NCBI RefSeq assembly: GCF_042433055.1 | Contig: NZ_JBHLWB010000001.1 | Location: forward strand, 248,001-312,000 | Length of the DNA: 64,000 nt | Source of the DNA: Gallibacterium trehalosifermentans | Lineage (GTDB): Bacteria > Pseudomonadota > Gammaproteobacteria > Enterobacterales > Pasteurellaceae | Direction: 5' to 3' | Part shown: in pieces, positions 24,082 to 33,187 of the stretch | Layout: each line of letters starts with the position of its first letter | How positions within the stretch are numbered: the first letter of the stretch is position 1 | Notes under the pieces: generated by a model | Told to the model about the DNA's origin: nothing | Database searches by the model: none | The model's input: the letters and a program-made list of their open reading frames with translations, nothing else | Position numbers and translations under genes: made by a program

Positions 24082-25074
24082 TTAGCAATAAAATTGTTTT
24101 TGATAGGGCATAATTGGATCAATCTCAATGGCAGGTTCAGTAGGTTGATCTAACTCAGACTGTTTTTCGATTTCTTGTTTATTGCGATTATTTTCTTTAT
24201 CTTTTTCAATAGGCTGTGGTGAATCCATTTCAGTTTGTTTAATTGATACTGTTGGTTCAGGTTTTGTGTCGCTGTGTTGTGTGTTGATTACTGGAGATAC
24301 TTTTTTCTCTAATAGTGCTTGTTCATTCATCATTTCTGTTTTATCAGAATTTGTCATCATATTTTCTGCGCTGACTTCAGGCATTGGGCTTGGTGATATT
24401 GTTGTTGTAATTTCATGAGATGTTTTTTTATTATCAGATTGTTTTTTCTCATTATTTTTATCAATAAGATCTGCATTATTTTCAGTATTGTTTTTATTTT
24501 CGACAAGAAGAGGATTAGCAGAAGCGCGAGATTCTGTATTATTTGTAGGCATATTTTGTTTACTTGCTATATTTGTTTGTGAATCTTTATCTTCTCCTAA
24601 GAGGCGCGGTTGTAGTTTTTTAAAACTACTTTCAGAATCTAACCAGATAGATATGAATTGATGATTAAAAGCGCGATCAAAATGTTCTACTAAAATAGTA
24701 TTGTTAAGAACAAAATAGCCATCTTGCTCTAATGCAATATAATTTAGTACATCATTAGGCTTGAAGTCAGGGAAGTTTTTAATCAGGCGTTTTCTGAGTT
24801 GATCAACTTCTTTAGGATTTATTTTGTCAATATCCATCTCTTTTACCATAGAGATAGCAAAATTTTTCCCTTCAACGGGTTTAGCAAATTTTATGCGTAA
24901 TAATAATGGGCGTTGTTCGCTGTTATAAGTACCATTTTCTGTAAAAAGTGATACGGTATAAATATGGAATGGACCCCAATTATATTCAGCTTTACCTACC
25001 TGTTGCCAATTCGCAGAAGAGAACGGTACATATAACGATAGTATTAAGCCTAAACAAAAAGAGAAAAACTTCAT
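24082..25074 (-). CDS. Exported chalcone-isomerase-like protein with a long disordered tail
   Basis: Residues 1-21 form a signal peptide (MKFFSFCLGLILSLYVPFSSA). Residues about 22-160 resemble the bacterial chalcone-isomerase-like domain: WGPFHIYTVSLFTENGTY, then RPLLLRIKFAKPV, then a helical DQLRKRLIKNF region. Residues about 165-320 are low complexity, rich in Asn, Lys, Glu, Ser, Thr and Gln, and probably disordered. The protein ends DPIMPYQKQFYC. Catalysis is not implied, since bacterial members have no proven isomerase activity. I do not know its role. It is a separate unit between narP and ompW. The domain call is moderate and the function unknown. Confidence 0.7.
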   Translation of the reverse strand: MKFFSFCLGLILSLYVPFSSANWQQVGKAEYNWGPFHIYTVSLFTENGTYNSEQRPLLLRIKFAKPVEGKNFAISMVKEMDIDKINPKEVDQLRKRLIKNFPDFKPNDVLNYIALEQDGYFVLNNTILVEHFDRAFNHQFISIWLDSESSFKKLQPRLLGEDKDSQTNIASKQNMPTNNTESRASANPLLVENKNNTENNADLIDKNNEKKQSDNKKTSHEITTTISPSPMPEVSAENMMTNSDKTEMMNEQALLEKKVSPVINTQHSDTKPEPTVSIKQTEMDSPQPIEKDKENNRNKQEIEKQSELDQPTEPAIEIDPIMPYQKQFYC

Positions 25075-25148
25075 CTATTTTTACTCACTCATGGAATTAT
25101 GGTGTTATGGCAAGCCATTATAACAAATAAAAAATGTTTTCTTAATTG

Positions 25149-25192
25149 AGATGATCTCTAGTTTGCTTATTTTTTACAACAAGAGATCATCT
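25149..25192. repeat. 11-bp perfect inverted repeat downstream of narP
   Basis: AGATGATCTCT (25149-25159) and AGAGATCATCT (25182-25192) flank a 22-nt loop. There is no U-tract on either side. It could be a narP 3' hairpin or a protein-binding dyad in front of the next gene. Confidence 0.5.
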
Positions 25193-25210
25193 TATCTGCT
25201 ACCTATTGAT

Positions 25211-25840
25211 TTAATCTAAACTACGATTCTCTAAATAGAGTACTGTTGCAGCAACACGAGAATGGACATTGAGTTTACGTAATAAATTACGAATATGGAC
25301 TTTGACGGTTTCTTCGGAAATAAATAATTGGCTAGCAATTTGTTTATTAGAAAGACCAGTAGCAATTAATTTTAATACGTCCATCTCGCGATCGGTGAGG
25401 AGTTGTAGCGGGTCATTTTCAGCGTGTTGTTCTAATAAACGTTGTTTTACTGCATCACTAAGCACAACTTGCCCCTCAGCAATTTTTTTTAGCTGCATTA
25501 ATAACATATCTGGCTCAGTATCTTTTAAGAGATAACCATCTGCACCAGCCTCAATTAAGGCAAAAATGTCAGAACGTGAATCAGAAACAGTAAGTACGGC
25601 AATTTTTGCATCAATCTCAGCTAAACGAAGGGCTTTTAATACATCTAAACCAGACATACCTTTCATATTTAAATCAAGAATAATCATGTCAGGAGAAAGT
25701 TTTTGAGCAAGCACTAAACCTTCAGTACCGTTACTGGCTTCGTCTAATACTTCAAATGAATTATCTAATTCTAAAAGTTGGGTAATCCCTCTACGCATAA
25801 GAGGGTGATCATCAATGATTAAAATAGTTGTTTTGTTCAT
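25211..25840 (-). CDS. narP: Nitrate/nitrite response regulator NarP
   Basis: NarP is the LuxR-type response regulator phosphorylated by NarQ when nitrate or nitrite is present; it tunes anaerobic respiratory genes. From the ATG at 25840 it has 209 residues (HI0726 is similar). It has a receiver domain with DDHPLMRRG and phospho-acceptor Asp56 in IILDLNMKGMSG, switch residues TVSDS and LLKD, then a LuxR helix-turn-helix (LTDREMDVLKLIATGLSNKQIASQLFISEETVK region). An upstream in-frame start at 25879 has no ribosome site. narQ is not in the window. NarP rather than NarL is chosen because Pasteurellaceae carry only NarP. Confidence 0.9.
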   Translation of the reverse strand: MNKTTILIIDDHPLMRRGITQLLELDNSFEVLDEASNGTEGLVLAQKLSPDMIILDLNMKGMSGLDVLKALRLAEIDAKIAVLTVSDSRSDIFALIEAGADGYLLKDTEPDMLLMQLKKIAEGQVVLSDAVKQRLLEQHAENDPLQLLTDREMDVLKLIATGLSNKQIASQLFISEETVKVHIRNLLRKLNVHSRVAATVLYLENRSLD

Positions 25841-25989
25841 TATTTTGTCCCATTGGAAGAATAGTAAAAAAACTCGCACATACTACCATATGCAAAAGAA
25901 AAATATGTTTTTTAATATAGAAATTTGCTAATAAGTGAGAGAAAAATTTGATTTAGATTAAAAATTATTAACTTATGAAGCGTTGTCAA

Positions 25990-28446
25990 TTATATCGATG
26001 AATGATAAGGCGTAACGGTAGTTTTTTCTTGGATATGATTAATTTGATAAAATTGAGGGTAGTTAAAATTATTTTTTGAGACTTGGAAAGGTGTACTATT
26101 TTCACCGTTTGTTGCTGCACGATAGATTCGGTTAATTTCTTCGATTTTCTGGCTTTTTATGCCTGTACAATGGTAATACGCTTCTAACTGATTACTCTCA
26201 TCTAGAATGTAAATATTAAATGTTTTATCTGGATTATCCTCAAAGAAAAACTGTAAAAACCCCTCATTAGAATAGTATTCAATAGCCTGAGGGTATTTCA
26301 GTTCATCATTGCAGGAAATTGGTTTTAATTCAGTTTCAGAAAGTAATTCTTCGGTAATTTTTAATTCATCACGGTTAAAAAAATTATTCCAAACTTCACT
26401 TGCGACATACAGCGTGTTTAATTGATTACTGTTAATCAAGTTGCTCGTTTGAATATTAATACAACGAGCAATTAATTCATTTGTAAAACGTCGAATAATA
26501 TTGCGATAGCGATGGCTGTAACAAAATACATTAACAGATTCAAGCGGGATAGAACTGCGATAAATTTTATTTGATAATACTTTTAACGCACGAAAAATAG
26601 CACTTGGTCCTTCAAAATGGAGTGTGCGCACTTCATTCCATAAATTACGATAAGTAAAATCAATACTACCAATCAGTTTAGTTTGTTTCGTTGTTAAATT
26701 ATTAAATAAATATTTAGGCTGTAAACGAAAATGGTGATCTATCAATGATTCATCTTTGGTTGGATCTTGTACTAGATTTACCATGATAGCTAAATTACAA
26801 ATTTCACATGGTTGATAAAGATCATTATTTGTTGCGGGAGAAACTTCCGTTGGAAAAGTATTTCGTAAATCTTGTACAAATTGTTGCAGCGTTTCTAATG
26901 AAACAGAATGACTAATAATATGTAATTTAGTTTCAGTGGTTAAAAGCCCATTAAAATATGCCCAACAAACTAATTTATTCAGATTAGGATTATATTCCAC
27001 ATGACGATTTTTGGATAAAGAGGATATTTTTGGTGATTGATTTAATAAATACCACCCTTTTTTCATAGCAGAATGACCACTTGTTTCAATAAATGTGAGT
27101 GATTCTTCTGCAATATTAGTAGCGATTGTAGGATTAAATAATGTAACTTTCCCTGGTAGTTCTTCAAATGCCGCATAAAGTTTTCGTGTGAGAATACTAA
27201 TATCTTCAGGAATAATGCCACCACTAGAAATATTATATTTACGTGCAAAATCCATTAATTGTCGATAACTACACATTAATAAATTAACTAAACTATTATA
27301 ACTACGACGAATTTGTTTAATTTTCCAATATTTTCTTTTACTTAGTTCTTGAATTGTATTGCTATCCCATTTCCATTGACGTGTTAATTTCATTAATAAA
27401 GTAAGGCGCCAATTCCCCGTTAATTCTGTTTTATCAATATCCTCACTTGCTTTAATATAAAAACAACGTCGTACATTATCTAATCGCTCAAAATCATTCA
27501 TTTGGGTTAGGTAATGAGTTACTTTATCTAACATTGCGATATAAGGATCAAATTGATGATGTACAGGGCGGTCGAGCAATAAATCCAATTTAAATTGATG
27601 TGAAATAAGATGTGTATTAGGAAACTCCCAAGAATAACATTCTAATAATAAAATTTTAATGACGGCTTTATAAGGGGAATCAATTCCTTTATAGAGATTC
27701 CATAGGGTTGCGCCGAAATATTCATTTGCTGACAAATCCCCTAATCCGCCAAAGTCAACCCATTCATTAGGGTTAAGTTTTCCTTCATTGACTAACTGTT
27801 TTACGGTATCGTCATATTGTGTTTCATCTTCAATAGCGAGATGTAGCCATAATAGCGGTCTACCCGCTAAGCGAATAGCTGAACGATAAAATTCATCAAG
27901 CAACAACAAATATTGACTTGAACCACAATTATCACTAGACAATGAATCAACAGCTTGACCAGAACGAAAGCGATCTTGATCGACGAGAAAAAGGTTTAAT
28001 TCAACACCGACATTAGCTGCCCATTGACAAATAAGATTAAATTTTTGTTGTAATTTATCGAGTTGAGGTTGTGTTAATGTACGAGAAGCACACACCCATA
28101 AATCTAAATCGGAACAAGAGGTTTGTGTAATAGAACCCAAACTGCCCATGGCATAAACTCCACATAAGCTCAGATGGGGTTGAGGTTGGTGTTCTAGTGC
28201 AAATAAGGTCGTATTTGAGAGTGTAGATGAAAGATAATTTTTTTGATAAAGATTGTACTGAAAATTAACAATACCAAAAGGCGACCCATCAACATAACCA
28301 GGTAGTTCAGGAATGTTGTGGTGCAATAAGACACAAACTAAATTAAGAACATATTGAAATTCATTTGGCGCGCCCGCTAAAGCACGTTCTAAACGAATAC
28401 TATCTAATTGTTCAATTTTTTTCTTAGCAACTTCTAGATTGTTCAT
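25990..28446 (-). CDS. cyaA: Adenylate cyclase, class I
   Basis: CyaA makes cyclic AMP for CRP, controlling carbon use and, in Pasteurellaceae, competence. The 818-residue protein has the nucleotidyltransferase-type catalytic block GSLGSITQTSCSDLDLWVC (about residues 105-123, with the metal-binding Asp pair). The class I core continues with RHRNI-like and helical regions to the C-terminal glucose-sensing half. Its length is close to other family members (about 840). It is divergent from hemC, the conserved gammaproteobacterial arrangement. The start lacks a strong ribosome site, consistent with the low expression known for cyaA in enterobacteria. Confidence 0.96.
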   Translation of the reverse strand: MNNLEVAKKKIEQLDSIRLERALAGAPNEFQYVLNLVCVLLHHNIPELPGYVDGSPFGIVNFQYNLYQKNYLSSTLSNTTLFALEHQPQPHLSLCGVYAMGSLGSITQTSCSDLDLWVCASRTLTQPQLDKLQQKFNLICQWAANVGVELNLFLVDQDRFRSGQAVDSLSSDNCGSSQYLLLLDEFYRSAIRLAGRPLLWLHLAIEDETQYDDTVKQLVNEGKLNPNEWVDFGGLGDLSANEYFGATLWNLYKGIDSPYKAVIKILLLECYSWEFPNTHLISHQFKLDLLLDRPVHHQFDPYIAMLDKVTHYLTQMNDFERLDNVRRCFYIKASEDIDKTELTGNWRLTLLMKLTRQWKWDSNTIQELSKRKYWKIKQIRRSYNSLVNLLMCSYRQLMDFARKYNISSGGIIPEDISILTRKLYAAFEELPGKVTLFNPTIATNIAEESLTFIETSGHSAMKKGWYLLNQSPKISSLSKNRHVEYNPNLNKLVCWAYFNGLLTTETKLHIISHSVSLETLQQFVQDLRNTFPTEVSPATNNDLYQPCEICNLAIMVNLVQDPTKDESLIDHHFRLQPKYLFNNLTTKQTKLIGSIDFTYRNLWNEVRTLHFEGPSAIFRALKVLSNKIYRSSIPLESVNVFCYSHRYRNIIRRFTNELIARCINIQTSNLINSNQLNTLYVASEVWNNFFNRDELKITEELLSETELKPISCNDELKYPQAIEYYSNEGFLQFFFEDNPDKTFNIYILDESNQLEAYYHCTGIKSQKIEEINRIYRAATNGENSTPFQVSKNNFNYPQFYQINHIQEKTTVTPYHSSI

Positions 28447-28559
28447 TAGTGATGTACGATCTCTGCCACGATAAATATTTCAATCTCATTTACAGTGGAG
28501 GAACTTTAACATTTAACATCTACTAGGTAAATATTCAAACGGTGAGAGATGTTAAAATT

Positions 28560-28573
28560 TTGATCAAACTCAA
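28560..28573. promoter_or_regulatory. FNR-like site between cyaA and hemC
   Basis: TTGAT-N4-CTCAA matches 9 of 10 FNR consensus positions and lies in the 231-nt divergent region, 104 nt before hemC. No matching promoter spacing can be fixed, so this is weak. Confidence 0.3.
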
Positions 28574-28677
28574 TGAAGATTGTTTTTCTAATCACTGACA
28601 ATATGATGCAACAATGATAGGATATAACGACATTTTCAATTAATAAAAATATAAAGAAATCCAATCTAGAGTCAATT

Positions 28678-29604
28678 ATGCAAAAAAAGGTTATTCGTAT
28701 TGCCACTCGACAAAGTCCCCTTGCTTTATGGCAGGCTAATTTTATTAAACAGCAGCTAGTATCTTTATATCCAGAATTACACGTTGAATTAGTTACGATG
28801 GTAACCAAAGGTGATGTGTTATTAGATACGCCGCTAGCTAAGATCGGTGGTAAAGGATTATTTGTTAAAGAACTTGAACTTGCGCTATTAGAAAATCGAG
28901 CAGATATTGCCGTTCATTCAATGAAAGATGTGCCAATGCAATTTCCTGATGGATTACATTTAAGTGTGATTTGTGAGCGAGAAGATCCCCGAGATGCGTT
29001 TGTTTCTCATCACTACGCGTCATTAGGAGATTTACCAAAAAATGCAATAGTGGGCACATCAAGTTTACGTCGCCAATGTCAGTTAAAAGCCTTGCGTCCA
29101 GATCTTGAATTAAAAACTTTACGCGGGAATGTTGGTACTCGATTGAAAAAGTTAGATGAGGGAGAGTATGATGCGATTATTTTAGCTTCAGCAGGATTGA
29201 TCCGTTTAGGTGAGGTTCAACGGATTCGAGGCTTTATTGCGATAGAAGAATCGTTACCTGCAGTTGGACAAGGCGCAGTAGGTGTCGAGTGTCGTTCTGA
29301 TGATGTTTGGGTAAATGAATTATTGCGTCCATTATTACATCAAGAGACTTGGGAGCGCGTGATTGCTGAGCGAGCAATGAATAATCGCTTACAAGGAGGC
29401 TGCCAAGTGCCTATTGCAGGTTATGCTGTATTGCAAGGAGAAGAGTTATATTTACGTGCATTAGTGGGGGCATTAGATGGTAGTCAGATATTACATGCAG
29501 AGGCAAAAGCACCTCGTCAGCAAGCAGAGCAATTAGGCATTCATGTTGCTGAGTTATTATTGGCTCAAGGTGCAGAAAAATTATTAGCACAAATGTCGGA
29601 ATAA
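28678..29604 (+). CDS. hemC: Porphobilinogen deaminase
   Basis: HemC polymerises four porphobilinogens into hydroxymethylbilane on the way to haem. The 308-residue enzyme begins VIRIATRQSPLALWQA and has the AVHSMKDVP and GTSSLRRQCQL blocks. It carries the dipyrromethane-cofactor cysteine in LQGGCQVPIAGYA (about residue 241). Length is close to E. coli (313). It leads a hemC-hemD-hemX-hemY operon with gaps of 4, 8 and 15 nt. Its presence separates this organism from haem-requiring H. influenzae, which lacks this step. Confidence 0.97.
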   Translation: MQKKVIRIATRQSPLALWQANFIKQQLVSLYPELHVELVTMVTKGDVLLDTPLAKIGGKGLFVKELELALLENRADIAVHSMKDVPMQFPDGLHLSVICEREDPRDAFVSHHYASLGDLPKNAIVGTSSLRRQCQLKALRPDLELKTLRGNVGTRLKKLDEGEYDAIILASAGLIRLGEVQRIRGFIAIEESLPAVGQGAVGVECRSDDVWVNELLRPLLHQETWERVIAERAMNNRLQGGCQVPIAGYAVLQGEELYLRALVGALDGSQILHAEAKAPRQQAEQLGIHVAELLLAQGAEKLLAQMSE

Positions 29605-29608
29605 ATTC

Positions 29609-30379
29609 ATGGGGATTTTAGTTACACGCCCAGAGGAGTCGGGTCAGGCGCTAACGGCAATGTTAAACCAAGAGGGAATTGCCGCTATTCATCTTCCTTT
29701 GTGTAAAATTACTAAGGGAGCGCAATTAGATCAATTTCCTAAAAAGCTGCAACAATTAAACCCATTTGATAAAGTAATTTGTGTTTCACAATATGCTGTG
29801 TACTATGCTCAACAGGTATTACAAAATACTGGTTTTACTTGGCGTTCAGATTTAGCCTATATGGCAGTTGGGCGTAAAACGGCAATGTTGCTTAGTGAAG
29901 CTACACAACAGCCAGTATCTTATCCTTTTTTGCATGAAAGTAGTGAGGGATTATTAAACTTACCGCTATTAAAAAATTGTCAAGATTATCAAATATTAAT
30001 TTTGCGCGGACAATCAGGGAGAGAACTGTTATCGGAACAGTTAGCAAAACGTGGTGCAAAAATTGAACAGTTAGCGTGTTATCATCGTGATTGGCAAAAA
30101 TTAGATAACGGGGAGTTAACGATTTTTTCTCGTGCAGGTATTGATACTATCATTGTAACAAGTGGCGAAATTTTGTGGTATTTACTGGATTTTATTCCTA
30201 AAAGTGAACATAATTGGCTATTAAATTGCAAGTTGTTGGTGGTGAGTAAGCGTATCGCGCAACTTGCTATGCAATCAGGTTGGCAAGAAGATAAGATTAT
30301 TCTTACTGAAAAAGCAGATAATTTGAGTTTGTTGAAAACAATATTGTCTTTTTATCCTCATTTACGAGATAAATACTAG
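29609..30379 (+). CDS. hemD: Uroporphyrinogen-III synthase
   Basis: HemD cyclises hydroxymethylbilane to uroporphyrinogen III with inversion of ring D. The 256-residue protein is a fast-evolving family member recognised by MGILVTRPEESGQALTAML at the N-terminus, the central AVGRKTA and ILILRGQSGRELL stretches, a TSGEILWYLLDF region, and its position 4 nt after hemC. Two Rossmann-like lobes are expected. The ribosome site is poor, so translation probably depends on coupling to hemC. Confidence 0.9.
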   Translation: MGILVTRPEESGQALTAMLNQEGIAAIHLPLCKITKGAQLDQFPKKLQQLNPFDKVICVSQYAVYYAQQVLQNTGFTWRSDLAYMAVGRKTAMLLSEATQQPVSYPFLHESSEGLLNLPLLKNCQDYQILILRGQSGRELLSEQLAKRGAKIEQLACYHRDWQKLDNGELTIFSRAGIDTIIVTSGEILWYLLDFIPKSEHNWLLNCKLLVVSKRIAQLAMQSGWQEDKIILTEKADNLSLLKTILSFYPHLRDKY

Positions 30380-30387
30380 GAGTAGCA

Positions 30388-31836
30388 ATGAAAAAACAAC
30401 ATAATGAAACTGATATTCAAAAACATACCGAGATAAGTGAAGAGGTTACTCCGAGTGTAGAGGATAGCGAGCGAACAGAAAAAGCGGTAGAGGTTCAATC
30501 CGACCCTCTAACTAATGCAGAGGAAATTGAGAAAAACGTGAAAGAGAGTGAAACTGTAAAAACAACAACAGTAGAAACAACAGTGGAGACATCATCAGCT
30601 CAACCTATGAAAAAATCCTCAACTGGCAAAGGCATTGCTCTGTTGGCGTTATTGGTGGCACTAGGCGTTGGTGGTGCAGGTTATTATCTAGGGCAACAAC
30701 AATTTAGCCAATTACAACAAAAAATTACCACATTAGAAGAAAAGTTAAAAGCGGCAGACACCGTAACAGTAGAGAATACCAATAACACTGATGTTGATGC
30801 TGTAAAAGCTACGTTAGAAAATGTTACTACTGAGTTAGCGTCAACAAAAAATGTGCTTAGTACGTTAGAACAAAATAAAGGCATTACCGAACAACAGATT
30901 ATTGCATTGCAATCACAGCTTAACAAAATTGTAACGGATAAAGCAGAAAGTCAACCAAATGAATGGTTGTTGTCAGAAGCGGATTTTTTATTAAGTAATG
31001 CACAGCGTAAATTACTCATTGATAATGATTTAAGTACCGCAATTTTACTTTTGAAAGATGCAGATGTTGTGTTGAATGATGTTTCTGATCCAAGAGCTAT
31101 TAGTGTTAGAGCAGCAATCGCAAAAGATTTGAAGCGTTTAGCGGAGATAAATGATGTAGATCAGAATACAATCATGCAAAAATTATCACAATTAGCGAAT
31201 TCTGTTGATGATTTAGATGTGTTAGATCTTTCTTCTGAGAGTGTTGTGGAAGAAAGTGATGAACTTTCTGACTCTATTAGTGATTGGCGTAGCAATGTGA
31301 AAAAGTCGGCAACTTCTTTTTTAAATCATTTTATTCGTATTCAACCAAGAGAACGAACAGAAAAAGCACTGTTAGCCCCAAATCAAGATATTTATTTACG
31401 TGAAAATATTCGCTTACGTTTGCAAATTGCTTTACTCGCCGTACCACGCCAACAAAACGAGCTATATAAAACTTCATTGGAAGCAGTAACTTCGTGGGTA
31501 AGAAGTTATTTTAATACGGATAGTGCTTCAGTACAGCGCTTCTTACAGCAGTTAGATGAGTTATCTGAACTTTCAATTTTTATTGATGTGCCGAGCGCTT
31601 TTGAAAGTTTAACGATCTTAGATGAAATGTTGCATAAACAATCGCATAAAATTGAAAAGATTGAAATGAAAGCAAATCCTCAAATTTTACAAGAGAATAA
31701 AGCGGAAGTGGAAACAAAAGAGACGGCGACGGTAGAACAAACAACAGAACCGCGCGAAGTAACTCAAACACCTGTAGAAAACCAACCAAATGCTATAGAT
31801 GCAGCGAGTGCTAACCAACCAGAAAAAACAGAATAA
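30388..31836 (+). CDS. hemX: HemX family membrane protein
   Basis: HemX is an inner-membrane protein of unproven role in the hem operon; databases often mislabel it as a uroporphyrin-III methyltransferase. The 482 residues comprise an acidic, Thr/Glu-rich cytoplasmic N-terminus (1-75) and one membrane helix (about 80-100, GIALLALLVALGVGGAGYYLG). A coiled coil follows (about 105-185), then a periplasmic helical domain with the family stretch WLLSEADFLLSNAQRKLLIDND, and finally a low-complexity Glu/Thr/Gln tail (about 430-482). No SAM-binding methylase motif is visible. AGGAG at the hemD stop is its ribosome site. Confidence 0.88.
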   Translation: MKKQHNETDIQKHTEISEEVTPSVEDSERTEKAVEVQSDPLTNAEEIEKNVKESETVKTTTVETTVETSSAQPMKKSSTGKGIALLALLVALGVGGAGYYLGQQQFSQLQQKITTLEEKLKAADTVTVENTNNTDVDAVKATLENVTTELASTKNVLSTLEQNKGITEQQIIALQSQLNKIVTDKAESQPNEWLLSEADFLLSNAQRKLLIDNDLSTAILLLKDADVVLNDVSDPRAISVRAAIAKDLKRLAEINDVDQNTIMQKLSQLANSVDDLDVLDLSSESVVEESDELSDSISDWRSNVKKSATSFLNHFIRIQPRERTEKALLAPNQDIYLRENIRLRLQIALLAVPRQQNELYKTSLEAVTSWVRSYFNTDSASVQRFLQQLDELSELSIFIDVPSAFESLTILDEMLHKQSHKIEKIEMKANPQILQENKAEVETKETATVEQTTEPREVTQTPVENQPNAIDAASANQPEKTE

Positions 31837-31851
31837 TAGGAGAAAAAGCTT

Positions 31852-33120
31852 ATGTTTAGAGTATTATTCTTAGCGATTATCTTGTTGGTGGGTTTTATTG
31901 CTGGACCCTATATTTCAGGTAAACAGGGTTATGTGCGAATCTTAACTGATACTTATAGTATTGAAATGAGTATTACCATGCTTGTTGTATTCTTCGTGAT
32001 TGCACTTGCTGTTATTTATGGCATTGAATGGTCAATTACTCGTTTTATGCGTTTGAGTAGTGGGACTTATAATTGGTTTTCAGTGCGTAAAAGACGCAAA
32101 GCTCAACAACAAATTTTACAAGGCTTTGTAAAAATGGACGAAGGGAATTATGCGAAAGCTGAAAAACTCATTGGTAAAAATGCAAAGCACTCTTCTGAGC
32201 CAATTCTTAATTTTGTTAAAGCAGCAGAAGCTGCGCAACAACGTGGTGATGAGTTTAGTGCGAATAAATATTTGATTGAAGCAACTGAACTAGCTGGATC
32301 TGACAATCTGATTGTAGAACTTGCGCGAACTCGTATTTTATTGCGTCAAAATAAATTACCAACGGCAAGAACATCTGTAGATAGTTTATTGGTATTAGCA
32401 CCACAAAATATAGAAGTATTACGTTTGGCTGTTACCATCTATCTACGCTCTCATGCTTATACTGCGTTAGATAATTTATTACCACAAATTGCCAAAAGCG
32501 ATCTTTACAATGACGATGAGTATCAAGCATTACAGCAACAAGTGTTAGATGGCTTGTTAGATGAAAAAATGAATGAAGAGGGCGTAGATGGATTGCTTCA
32601 ATGGTGGGAAGAGCAACCTCGTTCTCGTCGCCAAGATAGTTATGCCGTGATTGGTATGGTACGTCGATTAATTGATAGTGATGATCATGATTCTGCCTAT
32701 ACCTTAATACTAGACTCGATGAAAAAAATAGGATCGCAGGATTTGTTGGCATTCCTTAATCAAGTTGCACGCTTACAAGTTAGTAATAGTGAGAAAGTGG
32801 TTAAATGGTTAGTTAAAACGAGCAAGAATAATATGTCTGCAGCAATTTCAACTGCCTTAGCGCGCGCTACAGGTTATTTATTGCTACGTTCTAACCAATT
32901 TGATAAGGCACGTGAAGCCTTTAGTAACGTATTAGCTTCTGAGGATAAATCTTGTATTGATATTCAAGATTACACTGTAGCAGCCTATCTAGCAGAAAAA
33001 GCAGATGATATAGCAGCAGCACAACAAATTCGCCAACAATGCTTAAAAGATACGATGAGAATTGAGGATAAATCAGCATTATCGGCAAGTGATTTACTAA
33101 GTTTAGAGAAAAATCAGTAG
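31852..33120 (+). CDS. hemY: HemY family TPR membrane protein
   Basis: This is the enterobacterial-type HemY, unrelated to the Bacillus protoporphyrinogen oxidase of the same name. It has 422 residues. Two membrane helices near the N-terminus (about 1-22 and 38-60) are followed by a basic stretch (RKRRKAQQQILQGF) and then a helical TPR-like domain (about 95-400). Its position as last gene of hemCDXY is conserved. The role in haem or peptidoglycan-linked physiology is not settled. GGAG lies before the ATG. The operon ends at the hairpin at 33143. Confidence 0.9.
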   Translation: MFRVLFLAIILLVGFIAGPYISGKQGYVRILTDTYSIEMSITMLVVFFVIALAVIYGIEWSITRFMRLSSGTYNWFSVRKRRKAQQQILQGFVKMDEGNYAKAEKLIGKNAKHSSEPILNFVKAAEAAQQRGDEFSANKYLIEATELAGSDNLIVELARTRILLRQNKLPTARTSVDSLLVLAPQNIEVLRLAVTIYLRSHAYTALDNLLPQIAKSDLYNDDEYQALQQQVLDGLLDEKMNEEGVDGLLQWWEEQPRSRRQDSYAVIGMVRRLIDSDDHDSAYTLILDSMKKIGSQDLLAFLNQVARLQVSNSEKVVKWLVKTSKNNMSAAISTALARATGYLLLRSNQFDKAREAFSNVLASEDKSCIDIQDYTVAAYLAEKADDIAAAQQIRQQCLKDTMRIEDKSALSASDLLSLEKNQ

Positions 33121-33142
33121 ATTAACTAGAAAGAGTAAAAGT

Positions 33143-33169
33143 AAAGGGCTGTAGAAACAGCCCTTTTTG
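33143..33169 (+). terminator. Terminator between hemY and tsaB
   Basis: A 10-bp perfect stem (33143-33152 with 33157-33166) with AGAA loop ends in TTTTT. The A-rich 5' side makes it potentially bidirectional for the convergent tsaB. Confidence 0.85.
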
Positions 33170-33187
33170 CTCAGAAAGAAACTCACT

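Noticed and set aside
30388..31836. Annotation of the hemX product as uroporphyrin-III C-methyltransferase
   Set aside because: The sequence has a single membrane helix, coiled coil and no SAM-binding methylase motifs; the name comes from an old database carry-over.
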